From NCBI GenBank assembly GCA_944474755.1, contig OX104117.1, positions 77,352,926 to 77,416,925 on the forward strand: DNA of 64,000 nt, in the 5' to 3' direction. Both the position numbers and the translations under genes were made by a program. Under the pieces are notes generated by a model that worked only from the letters and a program-made list of their open reading frames with translations, did no database searches and had not been told where the DNA came from. The stretch comes from Limnoperna fortunei (taxonomy: Eukaryota > Mollusca > Bivalvia > Mytilida > Modiolidae). Of the stretch, positions 31,961 to 41,445 are shown piece after piece (position 1 is the stretch's first letter; each line of letters begins with the position of its first letter).

Positions 31961-32401
31961 AATATGCTAACGATTATGATTCCTGGAAATTTAAGAGAAC
32001 TTTGATGAAAAAAGTATTATCACTTGAAGTATGTCCAATTTAAATTTTTTAAATCTGTGTACAAGGATAAGTTGTCCAATCCTCTGCTTCAACCTTAGAC
32101 AAGACATTTTTGTCCTTCAATTTTGAGATTTATTGTCACATACACAATATCTACTGCTATCTATATCATGAATCATGATCAAAAGAAATCTTGACACACA
32201 GCAAAATCAAAATAATGATGAATATATTAACTTTGTATTTTTACAGGACACATCTGTTGATACTAGAGCCAAGTCTGTGTCATTTTAAGATATCCAGGTC
32301 ATCTTTTAGTTTTACACATCTTTGGTGTAATTTACCCCCATATAAGATGGCAAGCAAGTTTATATTATTTTTAAAATTTCAAGGCTTTATAATAAAAATT
32401 T

Positions 32402-32717
32402 AGGCTCCTGTAGCGGGATCGAAATCCCTACTCATAGCGAATACTACAGCAGCGTTCTTTAACGTGCGAGGAACGTGGCTTTTTCCCCAACACGGTGCAT
32501 TAATATGGTTTGCGGTCAGGTTTTCCGTATTATGGCCTGACAACCCCAGCTTGCCAGGGGTACCCCATTCAACCACCTGGGACACACATCCCAGTCGGTC
32601 TTTGGGCAAACCGACCTGACACGCCGGTCAGGGTACTGGGCGCTATTTAGTCGCCTTTTACGACAAGCTAGCGCGACTGCGGTCTATTCTTTTATCCACC
32701 CGGATCCCGCAGGGGGC
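32402..32717 (-). repeat. SINE-like family C, 3' end missing
   Basis: On the minus strand it begins CTGCGGGATCCGGGTGGATA and runs through GTCGTAAAAGGCGACTAAAT, CCTGACCGGCGTGTCAGG (a hairpin) and GTAGGGATTTCGATCCCGC, stopping before the (TCAA)n-type tail. Closely similar to 34529-35038 and 48257-48755. Confidence 0.88.
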
Positions 32718-33149
32718 TGTATTTTTATGTACTATTGAATAACATATAATATTTTCCACCTTTAAGCAGTCCCTTAAATCCAGAAGATGAACAACTGGCA
32801 CGGGAAATGCTGTCGAGAGCTTCTGAGGTTTAATTTGTTAACACCACCTGAAAACAAGTTTGAGGGGTATATACATGTATATAGAATATTAGTTACTTTC
32901 GATTTTAAGACTTCCAATAACATGTTGAATATCTAAAAAAGCATATCCATATTCCATGTTATATTGTCAGTCTTGAATGTAAATTAACTATTATTCTGTT
33001 TATCATTAAATCAATTTCAGTATTTATTATTTCAAATTTATTTATAGACTAATTTGCACTCTAACGAGAGGTAAAGTGGCTCTACCATGAATGGTGCAGA
33101 TTGGAACAAATGGAATCGTGCCTCAAGCTACTTACGTCACAATATGTTG

Positions 33150-33222
33150 ATTTGATTGATTAATTGGATGTTTTCTTTACGTCCAGCGAGCAGTATTTCA
33201 GCTATATTCAGGACGAGAACAT
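33150..33222 (-). repeat. SINE 3' tail fragment (family B type)
   Basis: TTGATTGATTAATTGGATG, then GTCCAGCGAGCAGTATTTCA and GCTATATTCAGGACG: only the conserved 3' domain in reverse orientation. Expected of a strongly 5'-truncated insertion. Confidence 0.8.
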
Positions 33223-33320
33223 TTTCAAATATCTTGTACTATCTGTCAACAAGATCAAAGGGATATTGTATAAATCGCCTATAAATGGGAATCACCCAGT
33301 TTGTCTATCTATCATATAAA

Positions 33321-33630
33321 GATGAACCCAACCTACTGCGTGTTAGAATTAAAGTAGACATGTGACTGCTAAAACCTATCTCGTTTGGCTAAGATATTCT
33401 GAAACGGATGTTCAGCCTTGGTACTGTACATGTCGGGCTGGGTCTCGTGTTGTTGGGGTCTGTTCTCATGTTGCCTATTTTATATGGTATCTGAGTGGTG
33501 CACGAGACTAGACAGAAATTTGGTGTGCGTGATTGGGGTGTTTATTTATCTAATGCCAGTGACTTGCCACCAACCACTGATTCCTCCGAGTCCGAGACAG
33601 AAAGTGTGGCTAGTGTGAGTGAAGAGTGAA
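33321..33630 (+). pseudogene. SWIM-finger transposase-like C-terminal fragment
   Basis: Second copy of the C-terminal exon type seen at 5043-5453. DEPNLLRVRIK (33321-33353), a one-base loss, then SRHVTAKTYLVWLRYS and YCTCRAGSRVVGVCSHVAY with the SWIM CxC...CxH pattern. A TAG follows, then after another shift an acidic Ser/Glu-rich C-terminus (SSESETESVASVSEE) ending at TGA 33628-33630. No N-terminal or catalytic region was found upstream. An isolated remnant, not the same insertion as 1839-5453. Confidence 0.75.
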
Positions 33631-33839
33631 TGATATGTTTAAATCTTGTGTGTGTGATTTGTGTAACTTGTTTGCAATTTTTATAAGCTATATGATATAG
33701 TCATGACCTTACATTGATTTATGGAGTTTTTATTTTTCAATATGTAGTTCTATAGACATATTAAGGGCAGCTATTAACATATGATAACATTATGATGAAT
33801 AAGGGCCTATCTATCAAAAACTAATCTTGTCCGGGCTGT

Positions 33840-34356
33840 AGCTTTTTAATCTTTTGATATTTGGTACGTGGGTAGATGTTATCAAAGCGACGTGTCACAT
33901 ACCATGGTTGATGACCTTAGACCTTGAATGTTGACCTCAAGGTCACATTATTGCATCTGAATAAGATATTCATTTCCGGTAACTTTTGATTTAGGCTTTT
34001 CATATTTGTTATGCGAGTACATGTAGATATTATCAAGGTTATGTGTCACATACTGTGGTTGATGAACTTTGATGTGAAGGTCGGCAGAGCCCACAGAGAT
34101 GGATAACATCTCACTGATATCAAGTTTGTTTTGAATTTTTTTTTTTTTTAATTTTCATGAGGAAAAAACTAGAGTAGGATCTAGAGCGTATACAAATTCA
34201 CTCCAAAATCATGTTTAGACGAACTGTGATGTTAACCTTGAATATAAGGTTTCCCCATCAGTGTAAGGATCTAGAGCGTATACAAATTCACTCCAAAATC
34301 ATGTAAAGACCAACTGTGATGTTAACCTTGAATATAAGGTTTCCCCATCACTGTAA
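33840..34356 (+). repeat. tandem repeats: ~145-bp degenerate pair and 90-bp duplication
   Basis: Two degenerate units at about 33850-34100 share TATCAA.G..(A/G)TGTCACATAC.(A/G)TGGTTGATGA. A separate recent 90-bp direct duplication starts with GGATCTAGAGCGTATACAAA at 34177 and 34267. It differs at only a few positions (for example CATGTTTAGACGAAC versus CATGTAAAGACCAAC). Confidence 0.85.
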
Positions 34357-34528
34357 GCTGCAAGTATGGATTAAGTATTGTAACAGTATATATAAAGATG
34401 TTGACTGGAGTGTCCATAAAGTAAAAAGCATATAATGTTGTAAGTCAAACTGTGATCTTGCCCTCTGTCAAATGGATTAAAAAAATTGTAGGATTTCGTG
34501 TCTACAAGTAGTAGGTATTTATTAAGTT

Positions 34529-35038
34529 TGATTGATTGATTGATTGATAAATGGTGTTTAACGCCCGAGCAGCAATATTTCAGCTATATTCAGGCGATGA
34601 ACATGAAATTGATGATAAAATGAACATGAAATGATGATGAATGAAAATGGGATTGGACACGAGGGGTAACGGATTTTAGATTGCCACTGGCAAATGGGAG
34701 GATGGATAGGGTCGGGCAATTTAGCCTCCTGTAGCGGGATCGAAATCCCTACTCATAGCGAATACTACAGCAGCGTTCTTTAACGTGCGAGGAACGTGGC
34801 ATTTTTCCCAACACGTTGCACTAATATGGTTTGCGGTCAGGTTTTCCGTATTATGGCCCGACAACCCCATCTTGCCAGGGGTACCCCATTCAACCACCTG
34901 GGGCACACATCCCAGTCGGTCTTTAGGCAAACCGACCTGACACGCCGGTCAGGGTACTGGGCGCTATTTAGTCGCCTTTTACGACAAGCTAGCGCGACTG
35001 CGGTTTATTCTTTTAGCCACCCGGATCCCGCACGGGGC
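34529..35038 (-). repeat. SINE-like family C, full length
   Basis: Minus-strand copy from CCGTGCGGGATCCGGGTGGC (right end) to the conserved 3' domain, read here as AACGCCCGAGCAGCAATATT and CAGCTATATTCAGGCG, with a TGATTGATTGATTGATTG tail at 34529. Two frames across it (34721-34930 minus, 34796-35083 plus) are repeat by-products; the first is also present in the 32402 copy. Confidence 0.9.
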
Positions 35039-35466
35039 CCAAACAAGTTGAAGATATTCCCTTTGCTCTCCATTAGTGGATAACTACCTGTTATATAAGA
35101 CTCTTTGCTTACCTAAGATGCACTTCAAACACATGTACTTGTCGACTGATTTTTGCCTATCCCATACTTGCATCATCTAATCTAAGCGAAATAATGAGAT
35201 TTTCAAATTTTCCTGTCATGTTAATTAAGAGGGATAAAGTTTACCAGTAGGTTATGACGTATAGAAAGTAAGCAGTATATGTCACTTAATGGCAAGAGAA
35301 TCCAATTTATCGACCTTATGAAACTATTTCAGAAGGGCCAGATAAGTGAAATGAAATCGTAAAATTAAAAGCATATTAACACGCTGGATTTTTGCGGGCT
35401 TTTATGGAGTGTAAGAGAAGAAATTTAATTAATTTCTTTAATAAATACAAATTATAATCATTTTAT
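35039..35466. other. intergenic, no gene seen
   Basis: Short AT-rich spacer between the family C SINE and the DNA transposon at 35471; no frame or repeat recognised. Confidence 0.5.
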
Positions 35467-35470
35467 ATAC

Positions 35471-35485
35471 GGGTCATTATCAAAA
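35471..35485 (+). repeat. left terminal inverted repeat
   Basis: GGGTCATTATCAAAA, exact reverse complement of 41431-41445. The next ~15 bp are only loosely similar between ends (TACGTCAATATATAA versus ATTGTAGATATATGC). Confidence 0.85.
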
Positions 35486-35642
35486 TACGTCAATATATAA
35501 TTTCAAATTAAGTAATTCATTTTAGTTCAAATTTTATTTAACTGAAACATGACATTCAAATGTTTGAAACAAACAATTAACACTAACTTTGAACTCTGAC
35601 ATTTTCAAAAAAATAAAAAATATACCCATTGCTAGCATCAAG

Positions 35643-36370
35643 TGTCCTTTGTGTTACTAATACATTTTTAGTAAATTACAATACACCGTTGTTAAAGAAA
35701 ACCTTTGTAAAAGCTTTTTTCAAAGAATAGCAAAATTTACTGTGATAAACACAGTTTTATGTCTCATTCAGATTTTATTAATTTTGTATCCCAATATGAA
35801 TGTAACCATAGAAAAAGGTAATTTCTAACTTCCTTTAATTTAGGATTAAACAGAACGACTTTCAAGATTTTATAAGGTGATTGTAATGCATTAACAAATA
35901 AAATATTGTAAAACAAATGGTTAAAAAAATGGGTTAGGTAATAATTTTTGTTTGCAAATTTATGATCAGTAACACAAAGGACAATATGGTAACACAAAAA
36001 CGCATAAAGTAACATTAATGACATTAACATTGAAAAGTACGAAAATTCTGTTTTCATCAAACTTTAAAACGTTTTACAAATATATATTCGACACAAACTT
36101 ATTTCAGTTACACTCTTTATGAAAAATTTTGGTTTATCTAAGCATCAAAAATTGAAAAATTAAGATTTGGTAACACGAATGACAAAACGAATTTACAAAA
36201 AGTATTTTACTTTGCCGATACTTACAATAGTCACAACTTGATTTTTTATGTGTTAAACTAATTTAATTAATTAATTTTAATTCACTTTGATATGTCTATA
36301 TTAGGTTTCAATATATTTTAATTATTCTAAATTATGAAATATAGAGCGACTCCTTGTAACACAAGTGACA
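35643..36370. repeat. left subterminal motif array
   Basis: Copies of the GTAACACAAGKGACA-type motif: 35643-35657 (inverted, TGTCCTTTGTGTTAC), 35969-35983, 35989-36003 (partial), 36170-36184 (GTAACACGAATGACA), 36356-36370 (GTAACACAAGTGACA). Subterminal repeats of this kind are usually transposase-binding sites; here that is inferred. Confidence 0.8.
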
Positions 36371-36816
36371 AAAATGTATTTATTATATGACTATAAATAT
36401 TCTTTGATTTGATATGTTTAAAATGCCTTCGAAAGTAATGATTTTCCATGATAACTACATGAAATGAGTTAAAATACACCCAGCTGTCGAGCCAAGTGTG
36501 CTGGGAAATTATGTCATCCTCGAGTATCATGAAAATAGATTCCAGAAAACTGGCAGTGTCTGAAAATAGATATGTATGATATTGTTGCCTGAATGAACTT
36601 TGAACTGGATATCATTACTTTCATATTAAATTAATTAATATAATTATTCATATAATAAAACATTTGTCGACTTTAACATAGGATGAAATTAATTTTTATC
36701 AACCCTAATAAGAATATATTTACCTTGCATAACGGCTCGGTAAATATAATTTTCTTTGGGTTGATAAAACTACATGTAGATGTCAACCCACGTCAAAGTC
36801 ATTAATTTAATAACAT

Positions 36817-39800
36817 TTATTTCTTTATTTTTTCCAAGGCTAGTAGCCAACTTCCGTTATCAACTTTATATTTGTGTCTGACAAGTTTAGGTTTAGGAAT
36901 AGTTCCTATGACTTTCTTCATGTCATACCAGCACAAATCTCTTACTAGAAGAGGCCAATGAAATGTGTTATCTAGACCCTTTCCAACACTGTGCATACAA
37001 CTGACATACACTTCTGTTTCATCACAGTCCATTACGATTCCAGGATAAAGTTTATTGTCGTAATTTACAAGAACATACTTTCCTAACTGTCGTAATTTAC
37101 AAGAACATACTTTCCTAACAAGTCTTGAGGACTGTGATCAGAATGTAATGTTGTTTCGAGTTTCCTTTTCTTCTTTATTGTCAGAATTCTGTGTCGTCAG
37201 GTTCTTTTTGTTCCTCCTCCATTTTGTTTTTGTATCCTTCTGGTCGATTGGCAGCAAAACAACAAAATGATTCGGAACCCATTTCTTTCTTGTCATATCA
37301 TGTCGTGTGGTTGTCCACATAACATAAGCATTCTCGTTAGAATGCGTCTCTCTCGGATGGATCATGCAATGTACATCTTTTCGCACATTTGGGTTTCCTA
37401 AGTTTGGGTAAACTGAAAATATTCTACGTCCAAGTACGCTAGATAGCGAAAATATCTGCCAAATACCCATGTAGGATTTATTTTCGGTAATTTTTATGAT
37501 TTCTTTATCATATATCCTCTCGATTTCAGCAGCTGAAAGAGCTTCACCTGCATATTCATCTGAGTAAAGTAAATGTTTTGGCGAGAGAGTTGTTTGTGGT
37601 ATCAATCCCCTTTTCTAGGAAAGTTTGATTTAAATAGGCACCCTGGTAAATAGATGATTCAACAATTATTCTTACTCTGATTTCATCTCCAAGGTCTTCT
37701 GTTCCAGATGCAATGATACTCCCAGAATACGGCAAGCAATTACCATCAGCAGTTATGCTCACTGGATAAAGACTTGAACTTTGTGGAATGTCATTAGGAC
37801 AAACAGAAAGAGATCTTTCGTCAACTTCTAGTGTGTTGTGAATGTTTGGAACGTAATTGTAATTTATCTTACAGCCGTTCTCTTCTATAACATTATATAT
37901 CTATGTACATTTGTCTTGTATTTCTTCAAAAGTTTTACATTTTCCGAGTTCTCGTAATAAACATGAGAAAAAGTACTTTCTGGCCACTGTATCATTTTCA
38001 GGTACTCTTACTGGTGTCTCACTTTTTCTAGGAGCAAACGAAGGTGATGGTTGTCTGTTTGCTTTCTTGTTTTCAGTTTCTGCTTCCTCTGGAGACCTTT
38101 TATTTGTTCCGTTACTCTCCTTTCCTTCCTTTTTGTCGATAAGCAAATGACATTTCATTTGGTGTATTTTATGAAACAAAGTCTCAACGCATGTACAACT
38201 GACATCCTTGTACAATATTTCGCCAAGTCGTAAATATCTTATCTAATGAACTTTCAATGTTCTGGGACGGGTTTCGGCGTTTTCTTTGAGAGAATAAGAG
38301 ACATATCATCTATTGCATGCTGTCCAACTTCATACACGGAAAAGGACGAATCTTTGGTACTTTCTACAAAAGCTGTGGCATTCATGATATATTTCCCATG
38401 AAGTACTGTCGTTCGCCTTTCTTTTCAGTGCACCTCCGACACCATCGCGCACTCCTTTGCCATGACCACTTCCATGAAAGTTCCAATCACCAGATAGTTT
38501 TCTTTTCGTCATCTCGTGTGTAAACAGGAAAAACCGGATTTTCGTTTAGGAGATTATCTAAAACTGGGTTGATGAATGCCCACACTTAACTGGGGTTATG
38601 ATCTAAACTGTCCGATACTGCACAAAATGATTTAAAACCCAAATAAGTGTAATAAATACCTGTATGAAGTGTTAACTGCTTCTTAGAAGCACCAAAATGC
38701 ATTCCTGGAATTTCATTTGCTAGTTTACACTGAAAGTTTTCTGCGAAATCGATATGAATTGACGCTTCGTTTGGCTTCATGTTTTCTTTGAGTGTTCTGT
38801 AATGACTTATTTGATTTGATATATTGAATGCATGAATTTTGAACATTTTCATCGCATCAGAAAATGATTTTTTTTAGTTTATTGATGCTATCTGTAATAT
38901 GTTCCTTTTTTGTTATTAGTTATCTCTTTCTCTTCACCCTTCATATTCCGTTTTATCTTCTTCGTTTTCCATTGAAACCATGATGTTTTTGCATTATCGT
39001 CTTCTTGATTAGGTCCATCTACTTCATTACATTTTTCACATTGACCATACATGCTATTCAAACCCTTGACATCACAACTAAAGGCTTTGGTCAGTTGTGT
39101 AAGGGATTTTGTTTCTATATATTTCAATTTGTACATTGAATCTGCAAGAAACTGCATGTTTTAGTGTTGTTTACATGCACATGTATCTCGATCTGCTTCC
39201 TTTGGTGGTTACACCCAAAAAGGTCTTAATCTGCAGAATGTAGTGTAACTAATACTTATATCTGTATTTTCGATCAGGAACTTCTCATGCATTTGTTCTA
39301 TTGTGTCGGTCAAAATCCTTCTTTGTTTCTTTACACCTTTTCTGTGTAACAGTATCCTTCTTTCCAGGGGTGAGCTTACTGTTGTCATCTCGTTCGTAGA
39401 AATCTCAAATCTTTTATTCAATCCTGTATGATACAGATCCTTTCTTAAACCGTTTCGTTCCTGCTTTCATTTGAAGCTCTTTTCTTGCTTTATCTATCAA
39501 CCAGTCTACCTAAAGTCAACTCGGCTAAGTAGTTTGCTGCTTTTTCTTTGAGCGTTTATACTTGGCTTTTAGTTCCTCACTTAATGCTAGCTGAAATAGA
39601 AGGTCCTTCTTTGCTTTGCTCTTCATTTCTCGTCGTTCTCTACGAGTACGTTTTCCATGTTCTGTTCTCCAATTTCTCAACAACTTATTAGTTTTTATTC
39701 TTGGTGTGTCAGCTGCTTTGGTACTCTGTGATTTCTTCTTTTGCCTTTGAAGACAGACATTCAATCTGTGCTTTAATCTTTTTAGCGACTTAAGTTGTTC

Positions 39801-40144
39801 CTTTAATTTAGCATTATCTCTATAGCATTTGGCAATGTTTCTGTTCTTTCTACGAGTGTTTTGATGTCCTGCTGGTGTAGGACTTATCCCAGGAGAGGAA
39901 GGAGGCGTAAGAATTTGATCATTACTCTCTTTTCCTTTTTCGCTGTTCTGTTTTTCTTTTCTTCCATTCTTTTCTTTGGCTTCGTTGTTCTCTAGGATTC
40001 AAATCTTTAATGTGCTTTATCTTCCCGACTGCGAGATCTTGTTGATACTTGGCTTTACATTTTGCTTTGTGTTCTGTCCTCCTTAAGGGATCTGCGTCTC
40101 GTCTTTGTCGATAACGACGTTTTTTCTGCATTTGTCAGTGGCAT
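36817..40144 (-). pseudogene. transposase-like protein fused to OTU/vertnin-like domain, decayed
   Basis: About 1,100 codons. Start at 40144 (MPLTNAEK), frameshift in an A6 run, then the basic RRYRQRRDADPLRR. Core: KKQRRILTDTIEQMHEKFL, ISYTTFCRLRPFWV, and after a TAA (39209-39211) TCACKQH-N, a CxCxxHxN motif with a TAA at 39161-39163; then HIDFAENF, AVSDSLDH and WNFHGSGHGKGV with GGALKR, candidate acidic/His catalytic positions. Linker 38215-37901 ends in TAG. The following domain has TADGNCLPYSGS (~37764-37730), MGIWQIFSLSSVLGRRIFSVY and WVPNHFVVLLP. DGNC plus a late HF resemble the OTU cysteine-protease Asp/Cys/His, and the whole segment resembles vertnin. C-terminal KYVLVNYDNKLYPGIV...KVIGTIPKPKL looks Tudor/chromo-like. 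At least five frameshifts and four stops, plus a 31-bp tandem duplication at 37057-37118. Domain names are by eye. Confidence 0.75.
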
Positions 40145-40293
40145 TGTTTAAATTCTAGAATAAAAAAACAAAAAACAAAAAGATTTATAGAAGTATTTGA
40201 CAGGAATAGCAGAAGAATTCAATTGATGTGTTGAGAGACATATTGATAATGTATTTGGTATTTCAATTTGTAGAACTACTTATTGTTACTTTT

Positions 40294-41069
40294 TGTCACT
40301 TGTGTTACTGATGTTGTCACATAAGATACACATTCAAAAGAGATTTATTTGTTCATTTTTGACATACATTTTCAATTTAAAATATTTATATTGTTTTAAA
40401 TTTTTGACGTTTAACGTTTCCGGTTAATAAATGACATTACTATACGGATAATTCAATTTATAAAACTTGGCATTTTTTGTCCACTTTTACTTCTTGTGTC
40501 CCTTTTGTTACGTTTTCTTTATGAATACTGGTCATGTTTCCCCCCTTTAAAATTCGTCTTGTGGTCTACATTATGTTCTTACAATAATACATGATATTTT
40601 ATTGAGTATTGAAAGCATTTATATCTCGAAAAAAGGAGAAAAGTGTAAGTTTGTCACTTGTGTTACCAAGTCGGTATCTTGTGTTACATTTTTCTTAGTA
40701 ACTAAAGGGACAGTAACACAAGGGACATATTCATTGGTATTTCTATTTTTTTAATGGATTCTCCCTGACTTAATGGATCTGCCTGGTTTCCCCAACTATA
40801 TTAATTGATGAATTACTGGTCACAAGCTTGATGCTACATTTTAATGATTAGTGCATAAAAATGTAGTATCTTTAAGGACAGAAAAAAAATTACGCTATCG
40901 CTTTAGATACCTATTGTAACAAATTTAATGGTAAGATGACATCATGTCGTCTGCTTGATTACCCATAATTCCTGAGAGGAAGTAGTACTTCAAGGTGAAA
41001 CTATTTGTTAGGCTATTCAATAAGGGAGACAACAATTACTTGTTGATAAACGCAGTAACACAAAGGACG
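40294..41069. repeat. right subterminal motif array
   Basis: TGTCACTTGTGTTAC at 40294-40308 and 40652-40666, TGTGTCCCTTTTGTTAC at 40495-40511, a half copy at 40675-40687, GTAACTAAAGGGACA at 40698-40711, GTAACACAAGGGACA at 40713-40727, GTAACACAAAGGACG at 41055-41069. The outermost copies at the two ends are in inverted orientation to each other, as are most inner ones. Confidence 0.8.
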
Positions 41070-41430
41070 CGGCGAAAAGCACATAGGTTTTCACAAAATA
41101 TTCTTCCAGAATCTGTAAATTTTCGTTCAATATGTGTTGTTATTTCAACAAAACACATCTGATAGAAAAAATAGGCAACAAAACGAATTAAAATATATAT
41201 TTTCTTAAAAAATAATTATATAAATATTTAATACAGCGGCCAAGTCACACGTAGTTTTTACTGAATGTGACCGTTTCAAACCCATATGAACTCAAGATAT
41301 AATAGAAAAAGTATCTTTTTTTTTGTTCGAAATCTATTGTCTACAATACTAAGGTACAAAACGAAAACGTTTAAATTATTGACAACACTAAATATAAAGA
41401 GTATTGTACTATCACGCATATATCTACAAT

Positions 41431-41445
41431 TTTTGATAATGACCC
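41431..41445 (-). repeat. right terminal inverted repeat
   Basis: TTTTGATAATGACCC, exact reverse complement of 35471-35485, followed by the ATAC target duplication. Confidence 0.85.

Larger units (their letters stand above)
35471..41445 (-). mobile_element. unclassified 5975-bp DNA transposon with OTU/vertnin-like gene
   Basis: Both ends carry GGGTCATTATCAAAA in inverted orientation (35471-35485 and 41431-41445, 15 of 15 matching). The element is flanked by the 4-bp direct repeat ATAC (35467-35470 and 41446-41449). Both subterminal regions hold many copies of a GTAACACAAGKGACA-type motif. A single broken minus-strand gene occupies 40144-36817. Terminal repeats, target duplication, subterminal arrays and a central gene define a DNA transposon. 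A 4-bp duplication occurs in several superfamilies (for example Chapaev, Sola1 and some Ginger/Academ). The protein does not let me choose among them, so I leave it unclassified. Confidence 0.8.

Noticed and set aside
34796..35083. 95-codon plus-strand frame
   Set aside because: Lies across a family C SINE; such frames recur in the other copies because the repeat is GC-richer.
36160..36810. Short frames 36327-36530 and 35764-36060 (minus)
   Set aside because: They lie in the AT-rich left subterminal region of the 6-kb transposon; Phe/Leu/Tyr-rich translations reflect base composition.
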